Origin: CAZHGD01 sp964531735
GTDB taxonomy: Bacteria; Armatimonadota; UBA10988
Assembly: GCA_964531735.1 (NCBI GenBank)
Contig: CAZHGD010000163.1
Location: 1-16,464 of the forward strand
Direction: 5' to 3'
DNA length: 16,464 nucleotides
Shown here: in pieces, positions 6,036-13,586 of the stretch
Layout: every line of letters begins with the position of its first letter
Numbering within the stretch: the stretch's first letter is position 1
The notes under the pieces: generated by a model
The model's input: only the letters and a program-made list of their open reading frames with translations
The model's database searches: none
Told to the model about the DNA's origin: nothing
Made by a program: the position numbers and the translations under genes

Positions 6036-7073
6036 CTACCCGAACTGCCGCAGCCATTCAGCGATCACGCGGCTGCAGTTGAGCAGGCCGCCGAAGTGCG
6101 CGATTTCGAACCCGTGCGTGTTCTCCGTGGCGAAGCCGATGCACGCCGGGCGCGCGGTCTGGCCGTACTTCGAGGTGTGGCTGGCGTCGCTGCCGAAGCT
6201 GCTGACACAGGCGTACTGCACGCCAACCTCGAGGTTCATCGCCGCGGTGGTGAGTTGCCGCGCCACCTTCTCGTCGTACAGGTTGGCGGCGTCCTGCATG
6301 AGGATCACCGGACGCTCGTCGCAGAGCGTGTGGTACTCCTCGGCCACCGGGCCCACCTCGATGGCCAGCAGCACGTCGGCCGGCAGCCGCGACGTGAGCC
6401 AGGCCGCACCGATGACCCCGGTCTCCTCTTCGCTGGTCACCGCGAAGACGATCTCGGCCTCGGTGGTCGCGTCGCCCAGTTGGTCGATCGCGTCGAACAG
6501 CACCACCATCGCGGCCTTGTCGTCCAGGCCGTACGCGCAGACCCGGTCACCCAGCACGAGCGGCGTCTTGCGATCGCGCGAGACGACCGCCTTGGTGCCG
6601 ATGTGGATGCCGGCCTCGTCCAAGGCATCATGACTGCAGAAGGTCTCGATCCAGACCATCTCCCAGGTCAGCGGCACGCTGTCGGCCCGTTTGGCCGGAG
6701 ACTCACCCGAGACGTGCCGGGCGCCGAAGCTGAGGACGCCGGTGATGGTGGCGTCGCTGCCGAGGACGTCCATCGGACCTTCGCCGTAGACCCACGGGCG
6801 TGAGCCGCCGACGGGACGAACCTGGAGGCGCCCGTCATGGTCGATGCGTTTGACGATGCAGCCGATCTCGTCCTTGTGCGCGGTAATGACGATGCGGCCG
6901 TCACCGCGCCCGGGCCGCACCGCGTAGATATTGCCCGCGGCGTCGGTCACCGCAGCCATGCCGCGCCGCTCGAACTCGGCGATGATCAGCGGGTCGATCT
7001 CGTCTTCGTGCCCGCTGGGCGAGTGCGCACGACAGAACCGGGTCAGCAGGTCGAGGGTGTCTTCGCGAGTCAT
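6036..7073 (-). CDS. M42-family metallo-aminopeptidase-like protein (FrvX/YsdC type)
   Basis: A 345-residue protein, normal for M42. The ATG at 7073-7071 (MTREDT) has GAGGA 8 nt upstream; the frame runs 45 codons further but that part is Trp/Cys/Arg-rich and unlike the family. Predicted di-metal ligands and catalytic residues can be picked out: AHKDEIG (His66), GLDDKAA (Asp184), SEEETG (Glu215/216, catalytic base and ligand), AIEVGP (Glu239, where many relatives have Asp) and ENTHGFE (His320). M42 enzymes are cytosolic aminopeptidases that often form hollow dodecamers and use Zn or Co. The gene lies 55 bp downstream of the metal ATPase on the same strand and may be co-transcribed. A related deacylase or cellulase-like M42 role is also possible. 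Confidence 0.85.
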   Translation of the reverse strand: MTREDTLDLLTRFCRAHSPSGHEDEIDPLIIAEFERRGMAAVTDAAGNIYAVRPGRGDGRIVITAHKDEIGCIVKRIDHDGRLQVRPVGGSRPWVYGEGPMDVLGSDATITGVLSFGARHVSGESPAKRADSVPLTWEMVWIETFCSHDALDEAGIHIGTKAVVSRDRKTPLVLGDRVCAYGLDDKAAMVVLFDAIDQLGDATTEAEIVFAVTSEEETGVIGAAWLTSRLPADVLLAIEVGPVAEEYHTLCDERPVILMQDAANLYDEKVARQLTTAAMNLEVGVQYACVSSFGSDASHTSKYGQTARPACIGFATENTHGFEIAHFGGLLNCSRVIAEWLRQFG

Positions 7074-7128
7074 GAGCCGTCCGTATCCTCGCGCTTTGGA
7101 CACCGTCCCCGCGCCTGCGTTGCGCCGG

Positions 7129-9399
7129 CTACAGCCGGTAGTCGTAGCGGCTACGCCAGCGCAGCAGACGCAGCGCGTTGACCACCACCACCATGCTGCT
7201 GCCCTCATGTCCGAGCACGGCCTGGAACAGCGTGATGTTGGTGCCGGTGGCGGCGCCGCGGAAGACCACGGCCACCAGACCGGCGATGACCAGCATCGAG
7301 AAGGCCAGGTTGAACAGCAACATGCGCGTGGACTTGCGGGCCAGGTCGAGGAAGGCCGGCAGGCGCCACAGGTCGTCCTTGGTCAGGACCACGTCGGCGC
7401 TCTCCAGCGCCAGGTCGCTGCCGATGCCACCCATGGCCACGCCGACGTCGGCCCGCGCCAGGGCCGGCGCGTCGTTGACGCCGTCACCGACCATGACCAC
7501 GCGCCCGTGCCGCTCGCGCAGCTCTTCCAGCGCGCGCAGCTTGTCCTCGGGCAGCAACTCGGCGCGCACTTCGTCGACGCCGCAGGCCGCGGCGATGACC
7601 TCGGCGGCGGCGCGCGAGTCACCGGTCAGCATGACCACGTGGCGGATGCCGGTGCGGCGCAGGTCGCGCACCAGGGCCGCCGCTTCGGGACGAATGGTGT
7701 CGGCGACGCTGATCAGGCAGACCACCTGGTCACCGGTCGCCATGTGCAGCACGCGCTCACCGCGCGCCTCGAGCGGCTCCGGCACCTCGGCCAGCGCCGC
7801 GGGCGTGTGGCAGCCCTCGTTGGCGATCCAGGCGGGGCTGCCGATGCGCACCACCTCGCCGTTGACCGTGGCGTAGACGCCGCGGCCGGTGACGGCGGCG
7901 AAGTCGGTCGCCTCGGGCAGCACCAACTCGCGGCGGCGCGCTTCGTCCACCACCGGTTTGGCCAGCGGATGCTCGCTGAGGCGTTCCACCGCCGCGGCGA
8001 CCCCCAGCACCTGGGCTTCGTTGCAGCCTTCGGCGACGTAGACCCCCGTCACCTGCGGCTCGCCGCAGGTCAGGGTGCCGGTCTTGTCGAGCGCCACCAC
8101 GCGGACCGCCGCGGCGGCCTCCAGGTGGACGCCGCCCTTGAGCAGGATGCCGCGCCGCGCCGCGGCACTGATGGCGCAGAACAGCGTGGCCGGCGTGGCC
8201 ACGGCCAGGGCACAAGGCGAGGCGACCACCAGCAGCGTCAGTCCGCGCCAGATGGTCTCGTTCAGCGGCTGCCGGAAGTAGAGGTAGGGCACGGCCACCA
8301 GGAAGAACGTCGCCAGCAGCACAAACGTGCTGTAGCGGTCGGTGGTCCATTCGACCACGCGCTGCGTCAGCGCTTCCTGCTCCTGGGCCTCTTCGAGCAG
8401 GCGGATGGTCCGCGCGAGCGTGGATTCGCCGACGGTCGAGGCGATCTCGACGGTCAGGCTGCCCTGCAGGTTGAGCGTGCCGCCAAAGACCCGGTCGCCG
8501 ACCTCCTTGTCGACCGGCAGCGGCTCACCGGTGATCGCCGCTTCGTTGGCCGACGACGCCCCGGCGACCACCAGCGCGTCCAACGGGATGCGCTCGCCCG
8601 GGCGGACCAACACCCGGTCCGCCACCTCCAGGTCGGCGATGGGCACGCTCTCCTCTTCGCCATCCGGCCCGAGGCGGGTGGCGCTCTCCTTCCAGTGCTC
8701 CTTCAGCGCGTGGAGGCTTTGGCGCGTCTTGCCCACGGCGTAAGCTTCCAGCGCGCGGGCGCCCGAGAACAGCAGCATCAGCGCCGCGCCGTCGCTCGGC
8801 TTACCCAGGATCCAGGCGCCGAGCGCCGCGAACACCATCAGCGACTCGATGTCGGGCTGCACCTTCAGCAGACTGGGCAGCGCCTCCAACATGGGAATGG
8901 TGCCGCCCACCAGGATCGCCAGGCCGAAGCAGATGGTCGCCAGCAGCTTGTCCTGGTGCTGGACCGAGGCCACCCAGCCAAACAGCAGGAAGGTCCCGCA
9001 CAGCAGGCTGATGCCCAGCATGATGCTGAAGTCGAGTTCGATGCCGGCCGATCCGTGCGTGTGGAACGCCGTCTCACTGGTGTGGTGCTGGTGGCCACAC
9101 CCGTGGTCGTGGCCATGATGGTCATGGTGTTCGTGGCCATGGTCATGCTCATGACCATGGTCGTGCCCACAGTCGTGGTGCTCATGGCCGTGGTCGTGCC
9201 CACAGGCGTCGTGCTCGTGGCCGTGGTCGTGCCCACAGTCGTGGTGCTCATGGCCATGGTCATGACCACAGTCGTGGTGGTCATGGCCATGGTCATGACC
9301 ACAGTCGTGGTGGTCGTGCCCATGATCGTGCCCACCGTCGTGGTGGTCATGGCCGGGCGCGGGCGGCTCGGGGCGCGGATTGTCGGGGGCGTCGCTCAT
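7129..9399 (-). CDS. P1B-type metal-transporting ATPase, P1B-4-like, with His-rich N-terminus
   Basis: A 756-residue membrane ATPase predicted to export a soft or borderline divalent metal (Zn, Co, Cd or Fe). CTCCT at 9405-9409 (AGGAG on the coding strand) sits 5 nt before the ATG. Residues 17-106 hold about 42 His, with Asp, Gly and six Cys, mostly as six 11-residue repeats of the form HxHHDCGHDHG; there is no GxxCxxC HMA domain. The P-type core is complete: AITGE (288-292), ASPCAL (393-398), phosphorylated Asp438 in DKTGTLT, SEHPL (475-479), MLTGD (590-594), GDGVND (638-643). SPC in the ion-path helix together with HEGSS (731-735) in the last helix is the pattern described for the P1B-4 group (CoaT/CtpD/CzcP). 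It is the fourth gene after three SPFH genes, 8 bp from the preceding stop. Confidence 0.92.
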   Translation of the reverse strand: MSDAPDNPRPEPPAPGHDHHDGGHDHGHDHHDCGHDHGHDHHDCGHDHGHEHHDCGHDHGHEHDACGHDHGHEHHDCGHDHGHEHDHGHEHHDHHGHDHGCGHQHHTSETAFHTHGSAGIELDFSIMLGISLLCGTFLLFGWVASVQHQDKLLATICFGLAILVGGTIPMLEALPSLLKVQPDIESLMVFAALGAWILGKPSDGAALMLLFSGARALEAYAVGKTRQSLHALKEHWKESATRLGPDGEEESVPIADLEVADRVLVRPGERIPLDALVVAGASSANEAAITGEPLPVDKEVGDRVFGGTLNLQGSLTVEIASTVGESTLARTIRLLEEAQEQEALTQRVVEWTTDRYSTFVLLATFFLVAVPYLYFRQPLNETIWRGLTLLVVASPCALAVATPATLFCAISAAARRGILLKGGVHLEAAAAVRVVALDKTGTLTCGEPQVTGVYVAEGCNEAQVLGVAAAVERLSEHPLAKPVVDEARRRELVLPEATDFAAVTGRGVYATVNGEVVRIGSPAWIANEGCHTPAALAEVPEPLEARGERVLHMATGDQVVCLISVADTIRPEAAALVRDLRRTGIRHVVMLTGDSRAAAEVIAAACGVDEVRAELLPEDKLRALEELRERHGRVVMVGDGVNDAPALARADVGVAMGGIGSDLALESADVVLTKDDLWRLPAFLDLARKSTRMLLFNLAFSMLVIAGLVAVVFRGAATGTNITLFQAVLGHEGSSMVVVVNALRLLRWRSRYDYRL
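9154..9351 (-). repeat. Six 33-bp tandem repeats coding a His/Asp/Cys-rich segment
   Basis: Six in-frame 33-bp units encode residues 17-82 of the ATPase, each a variant of HxHHDCGHDHG. On the plus strand, units 9253-9285 and 9286-9318 are almost identical to each other, and 9154-9186, 9187-9219 and 9220-9252 form a second similar group. That suggests stepwise unit duplication. A further irregular His-rich stretch (residues 83-106) follows. Confidence 0.95.
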
Positions 9400-9407
9400 G
9401 GCGGCTC

Positions 9408-10547
9408 CTACTGATCAGCGCCCGGCGCCGGCGGGATGATGGTGACATCCAGCGGACTGTCCGACGTGCCACCCACCTGCACGCGCTTGGCGCGCGCCAG
9501 GACGCGTTCCACGGTTTCGAAGCGCAGTCGCTCGCCGGTCAGCCGGCCGGTGGCCTGGTACTCGCGGAACACGCCCTCGAAGCGGGCGGCATCGCCGCGC
9601 GCCTCGGCCACGCGCGTGCTGAGGAACGCCTCCGCCTCGCTGGTCAGCTTGTCGGCCTGCCCTTGCGCCTCCGGCACCACCGTGCCGGCGTACTGGTTGG
9701 CCTCGTTGACGATGGTGTTCATCTCCTCGCGCGCGGTGTTGACGGCGCGGAACGAGGCGGCCACCGCCTCCGGCGGTGTGACGCGCTGCAGCTCGACACC
9801 GGCCACCTGGACGCCCAGGTTGAACGGCTTGAGCTGGTCGTTGATGGCCTCGCGCACGCGCGTCTGCACATCGGTGCGCGCGGTGGTCAGCAGGTCGTCG
9901 ACGCCGGCCTTGGCGGCTTCCTCCAGCAGCGCGCTGCTGGCCGCCCGGACCAGCATCAGCTCGGCGCCCTCGCTGGTGTAGATGAACTGCTTCGGCTCGC
10001 GGATGATGTACTGCACCACCGCCTGGACCAGCGTCACGTTGTGGTCGGCGGTCAACAGCGGCAGCCCGCTGCCCATCTGCACGCGGGCGCCTTCCTGCAA
10101 CTGCTTCTTCTGGCCGGCCTTGATCAGATCCTCGAGCTTCGAGCCCTTGGTCTCGGTGTCCGCCTCGAACTCCTTGGCCACGGTGGAGTCGAGCGCCTTC
10201 TGGGCCACCTTGCCCTGCCGCTCATCCGACGAGATGCCCTCCTTCGGAATGCCGATGGTGACTCGCTGCTGCCGCTGGACCTTGACGCGCTGCACCGATC
10301 CGACCGGCCAGGGCAGGCGGTAGCGCAGGCCCGGCTGCTCCACGCCGCGCACGACATGCCCGCAGACGGTTTTGACGCCGACCTCGTCCTGCCGCACGGC
10401 ATGGAACCCCGACAGCACCCACAGCGCCAGACCGCAGTAGACACCGACGCGCGCGGCGCGGGCGACGCTGGCGTAGGCCGCGTCGATGTCCTCGCGCGCC
10501 AGGTTGTACCAGTGCTCCCATGACCAGCCTTGGAAGAGGCGTTTCAT
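9408..10547 (-). CDS. hflK: HflK-like SPFH/band 7 membrane protein
   Basis: A 379-residue protein with ATG at 10547-10545 and AGGAG 7 nt upstream. The N-terminal part is cytoplasmic, then one transmembrane helix (about 33-50). The SPFH domain follows (VRQDEVGVKTVCGHVV, GLRYRLPWPVGSVQRVKV, LLTADHNVTLVQAVVQYII), then an Ala/Glu-rich coiled coil (about 270-340). LLTADHN corresponds to the M-L-T-x-D-E-N region of HflK. It differs from classical HflK by a charged insert at roughly 102-160. HflK with HflC forms large membrane cages around the FtsH protease in well-studied bacteria, but no ftsH is adjacent here. The preceding HflC-like gene is 13 bp away and the metal ATPase follows after 8 bp, suggesting one transcript. 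The name is by resemblance; a paralogue with a different partner is likely. Confidence 0.85.
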   Translation of the reverse strand: MKRLFQGWSWEHWYNLAREDIDAAYASVARAARVGVYCGLALWVLSGFHAVRQDEVGVKTVCGHVVRGVEQPGLRYRLPWPVGSVQRVKVQRQQRVTIGIPKEGISSDERQGKVAQKALDSTVAKEFEADTETKGSKLEDLIKAGQKKQLQEGARVQMGSGLPLLTADHNVTLVQAVVQYIIREPKQFIYTSEGAELMLVRAASSALLEEAAKAGVDDLLTTARTDVQTRVREAINDQLKPFNLGVQVAGVELQRVTPPEAVAASFRAVNTAREEMNTIVNEANQYAGTVVPEAQGQADKLTSEAEAFLSTRVAEARGDAARFEGVFREYQATGRLTGERLRFETVERVLARAKRVQVGGTSDSPLDVTIIPPAPGADQ

Positions 10548-10560
10548 CGACCGGCTCCTG

Positions 10561-11457
10561 TTACTGCGGTGGCGGCGTGGTCAACGGCGAGAACAGTTCC
10601 ACGTCAGGCGTCATGTAGATCGTGGTGTCTTTGTCGATGACCTTCTCCATGGCCTGGAGCTTGCGCCAGTAGCGCCAGAAGCCGGGATTGCCCCGGTAGG
10701 CGTCGGCGAAGATGGCCGCGGCCTGGCTCTCGGCCTTACCGCGGATCTCGTCGGACTTCTGCCGCGCCTCGGCCATGATCTGCTCTTTCTTGCGGTCGGC
10801 TTCCGAGCGGATGCGCGTGGCCTCGCGCGTGCCCTCGGCGCGGTAGCTCTCGGCGATCACCTTTCGCTCGGTGCGCATGCGCTTGAACACGCTGTCGAGC
10901 GTGGCCTCAGGGTAGCTCAAGCGCGTCAGCCGCACGCTGGCCACGCTCAGACCGTACTGGCGGTCCTGCACCGTCTGGTTGACGCTGCCCTCGACGGCCT
11001 TGAGCATCTCGGCCACCTTCACCTTGCTGGCGTCGGTGTTGACCAGCGCGTCGAACTCGTACTGGCCGAAGGCCGCACCGAGCGCCGAGGACAGGTGCTC
11101 GTCGAGCTTCTGCTCGGCGCTGGGCCGATCACCACAGCGGCGCAGGAGCTGCTGCGGGTCGGTCACCTGCCACACGGCGTAGCACTGGGCGATGATGTTC
11201 TTCTTGTCCCGGGTGAGGAACTCGGTGGCGATGGTATCGTAGACCAGCAGCCGCTTGTCCACCCGCGCCACGGTGTTGATCGGCAGCGGCAGCTTGAGCC
11301 GCAAGCCCGCCGTGCTGACCACCCGCACCGGCCGACCGAAGAACAACACGACCGCGTGCTCCTCTTCGTTGACGGTGAAGAAGACGCTGCTCAGCCAGAG
11401 CGCCAGGGCGCCGCCGACCAGCCACCGCATTCGCGTCTTGACCACGTCGCTGTGCAT
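10561..11457 (-). CDS. hflC: HflC-like SPFH/band 7 membrane protein
   Basis: A 298-residue protein. ATG at 11457-11455 is preferred over an in-frame GTG at 11466 because AGGTGG sits 5 nt before the ATG. One transmembrane helix (about 12-29) is followed by NEEEHAVVLFFGRPVRVV and GLRLKLPLPINTVARVDKR, the start of the SPFH domain. Then comes a long charged helix with RTERKVIAESYRAEGTREA and KAESQAAAIFADAYRGNPGF, which closely match HflC. Length and layout are HflC-like. In most bacteria hflK precedes hflC; here the HflC-like gene comes first, after a larger SPFH fusion gene with a 45-bp gap. It probably hetero-oligomerises with the HflK-like and fusion proteins, which is inference from family behaviour and gene order. 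Confidence 0.87.
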   Translation of the reverse strand: MHSDVVKTRMRWLVGGALALWLSSVFFTVNEEEHAVVLFFGRPVRVVSTAGLRLKLPLPINTVARVDKRLLVYDTIATEFLTRDKKNIIAQCYAVWQVTDPQQLLRRCGDRPSAEQKLDEHLSSALGAAFGQYEFDALVNTDASKVKVAEMLKAVEGSVNQTVQDRQYGLSVASVRLTRLSYPEATLDSVFKRMRTERKVIAESYRAEGTREATRIRSEADRKKEQIMAEARQKSDEIRGKAESQAAAIFADAYRGNPGFWRYWRKLQAMEKVIDKDTTIYMTPDVELFSPLTTPPPQ

Positions 11458-11502
11458 GAGTACCACCTGTTCACGACTACCAATGAGTGCGGCTCGGGCC
11501 CG

Positions 11503-13461
11503 CTATTGCCCGCTCTTGCCTGCTGGAGCTTTGCCTTCGGGCGCCTTGCCCTCGGCACCCTTGCCCTCGGGTGCCTTGCCTTCGGCGCCCTTGCCTTCCG
11601 GCGCCTTCGGCTCGCCCGGCTCCGGGGACGGCGCGGCCGGCGGGCCGCCCATGCCACCGGTCGGCGGCGGGGCCGCCTGGCGGGCCGAATTGAACCACAG
11701 CGAGGTCCGCCCGCGCCCGGCCGAGCGCGGCACGATGACCTTCTTCTTGCCCATCAGGATCCGCTCCATCGTCTCGATGGCCAGGCGGTCCTTCAGGGCG
11801 GCCGGGTCCCACTGCGCCGCGGCCTGCACCTGCCGGTAGGCCGAGGTCTGGCCGCGGGCGTCGCTGACGCGGCGGGCCTGCTCGCCGCTGGCCTCGTTGG
11901 CCAGGCGGATCGCCTCGCCCTCCGCCGTCTTCTGCGCCCGGTCGAGGTAGCCCTGAGCCTCGCGGACATCGCGCAGCTTGTCTTCCAGCGCCGAGGCCAC
12001 GTCCACGAACGACTCCAGCACTTCGGCCGGCGGATGGACGCTGCGGATCATCACGCGCTCGACTTGCATCCCCGCGTCCAGCGCGTCGAGTGTCGCCTGC
12101 GCCGACTGCTTCGCCTGGTCCTCGAGCGCCGCCCGGTCCTCGACCAGCACGGAATCGAGCGTCCGCGTCAGCATCAACTGCTGCGTGGCCTCTTTGGCGG
12201 CCCGCTGCGCCAGGTCTTCGGGCTTCTCGATGCCGAACAGGTAGCGCTTGATGCTCTCGTGGCGCACGGTGTAGCTCAGCACCACGTGCGTCTCGACCTG
12301 CGTGGTGTCACCGAGCAGGAACTTCGACTCCTGCTGGTTCACCTTGAAGAGCTGGTTGGTCACGTTGTCGTTGGACCACAACATCTCGCCGAAGGCGCGA
12401 TCCTCCTGGTGCGCCGCCCAGGTCGCCGCCGAGGTGAACCCGACCGTGACCGACTGGACCCGGTCCACCGGCACGATGCGCACGGAGGCGAACGGCCACA
12501 GCGCGTAGACCGGTCCCGAGAGCACCAGGCCGCGGTAGACACCGAACACCTTCAGGCCGCCGAGTTCGCCCAACTGCACCGTCTTGAACCCGGTCAGCAG
12601 GTAGACCGCCAGCACCACAGCGCCGCCGATGCGCCGCGCCTGGCGCAGCTCGTCGGCCGTCATGGCATCGTCGTAGCGCAGCAGCCAGCGGACAATCGGC
12701 GGCATCTGCTCGGCGTAGATGCGCAAGGCATCGCGCAGACGGACCCAGAACGGCAACTGCGCCGTCGGGCTGTCTTCCTCGAGCCCGACGATCCGGCGCG
12801 TGGCATCGACAAACAACTGCGCCGCGTCGGCCACGAGCAGCAAGCCGATGAGCGCCGCGAAGTAGCGCTCGATGGCGTAGCCCATGGCGACGGTGACCAG
12901 CGCCAACGCCGCCAGGATCGTGGCGAAGGCATCGGTCCGCGCGTGGAACGACGTGGCCACCAGGCCCGGCGTCTCATGCTCGACACCGATGCGCTCGGTG
13001 AACCGGCCGAGGAACTGCACGCCGAAGAACACCGCCGCCAGCACGAACAAGCCGACCGTGACGTGGCCGGGACTGGTCGGCTTGGCCGTCAAGACGCGGC
13101 TGAAGATGAGGTAGGCGACGGCCAGCAAGCCGATGCTGCCGAACAGGGCGAGCATGGCCTCGTGGCGCTTGATGTTGACCTGCAGCCCGCTCTGGTACGA
13201 CATGTACTCGCGCTCGGCCTCGGAGATGTCGTCCTCATCGGCCGGCTGCTCGTCGCTGGTGTGCAGGATGCCGAGCATGAGCAGCGCATACAGCAGGCCC
13301 GCCACGGCGTGCCAGGCCGCCGCCGACACCGCGGCCGAACCCGTGTTGCGGCCCAGCCACAGCTTGATGGCGAAGGCCAGCAGACAACCGCCCGCCGCGG
13401 TCACGGCCGCAATCTGCGGCGGCGTCATCTTGCGGGGTTCATCATCCACCAAGGATTGCAC
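11503..13461 (-). CDS. Fusion of a CDF-like six-helix membrane domain with an SPFH (HflK-like) domain
   Basis: A 652-residue protein starting at GTG 13461-13459, with GGAG 8 nt upstream. Six hydrophobic helices lie at about 17-37, 43-65, 101-122, 133-152, 172-196 and 199-218. Their sequences resemble cation diffusion facilitators: AIKLWLGRNTGSAAVSAAAW in the first pair, KRHEAMLALFGSIGLL in the third, and SFHARTDAFATILAALALV in the fifth, where His173-x3-Asp177 fits the CDF metal site. The second helix has His51 but Gly55 instead of the usual Asp. The CDF C-terminal domain is absent; a linker, a seventh helix (about 278-292) and an SPFH domain (about 293-490) replace it, then a coiled coil (about 491-545) and a tail of EGK repeats. 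It heads the block of SPFH and metal ATPase genes. The SPFH part is secure; the CDF assignment is strong pattern matching, and actual transport is unproven. Confidence 0.82.
   Translation of the reverse strand: MQSLVDDEPRKMTPPQIAAVTAAGGCLLAFAIKLWLGRNTGSAAVSAAAWHAVAGLLYALLMLGILHTSDEQPADEDDISEAEREYMSYQSGLQVNIKRHEAMLALFGSIGLLAVAYLIFSRVLTAKPTSPGHVTVGLFVLAAVFFGVQFLGRFTERIGVEHETPGLVATSFHARTDAFATILAALALVTVAMGYAIERYFAALIGLLLVADAAQLFVDATRRIVGLEEDSPTAQLPFWVRLRDALRIYAEQMPPIVRWLLRYDDAMTADELRQARRIGGAVVLAVYLLTGFKTVQLGELGGLKVFGVYRGLVLSGPVYALWPFASVRIVPVDRVQSVTVGFTSAATWAAHQEDRAFGEMLWSNDNVTNQLFKVNQQESKFLLGDTTQVETHVVLSYTVRHESIKRYLFGIEKPEDLAQRAAKEATQQLMLTRTLDSVLVEDRAALEDQAKQSAQATLDALDAGMQVERVMIRSVHPPAEVLESFVDVASALEDKLRDVREAQGYLDRAQKTAEGEAIRLANEASGEQARRVSDARGQTSAYRQVQAAAQWDPAALKDRLAIETMERILMGKKKVIVPRSAGRGRTSLWFNSARQAAPPPTGGMGGPPAAPSPEPGEPKAPEGKGAEGKAPEGKGAEGKAPEGKAPAGKSGQ
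11512..11613 (-). repeat. Low-complexity repeats (PEGKGAEGKA) at the C-terminus of the SPFH fusion
   Basis: Residues 617-650 are built from PEGKGAEGKA units, about two and a half copies with a 30-bp DNA period, after a Pro/Gly-rich segment (about 596-616). The tail is hydrophilic, with alternating Glu and Lys, and probably disordered. Confidence 0.85.
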
Positions 13462-13499
13462 GACGGCTTCTCCGTCTCCTCATGCTGAGCCGAAAGCGT

Positions 13500-13515
13500 G
13501 GTGGCCATGGCCACC
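13500..13515. promoter_or_regulatory. 16-bp perfect palindrome in the divergent intergenic region (candidate operator)
   Basis: GGTGGCCATGGCCACC reads identically on both strands. It lies 38 bp upstream of the GTG of the SPFH fusion gene and 71 bp upstream of the divergent secreted-protein gene. The rest of the 125-bp intergenic region (13462-13586) shows no convincing -10/-35 pair on either strand. A dimeric repressor or activator could bind here, but palindromes of GGCC-type sequence arise by chance in GC-rich DNA. Confidence 0.35.
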
Positions 13516-13586
13516 GGCGGCATTACACCAACCGAGAGGGACCCGTCGAGTCTACGCGAAAACGAGCCGCACTGAGGGCAACAATC

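Noticed and set aside
7125..7138. Small hairpin CCGGCT-AC-AGCCGG at the ATPase stop codon as a terminator
   Set aside because: The stem is 6 bp with a 2-nt loop and no U-run; such GC palindromes are expected by chance here.
9090..9351. CRISPR-like array in the regular repeats
   Set aside because: Units are contiguous 33-bp coding repeats in one frame, with no unique spacers between them.
6931..9414. An 827-codon plus-strand open frame ending in a striking Val/Met-rich hydrophobic repeat
   Set aside because: The hydrophobic repeat is the antisense of the His/Asp repeats of the metal ATPase (CAT/GAC codons read backwards give ATG/GTC). The minus strand carries a complete P-type ATPase.
10486..13488. 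A 1000-codon open frame on the plus strand, antisense to the SPFH genes
   Set aside because: It is a shadow of three strong minus-strand genes in GC-rich DNA. Its product is a His/Arg/Gly/Leu-rich composition with no domain pattern, while the minus strand has SPFH motifs and ribosome-binding sites.
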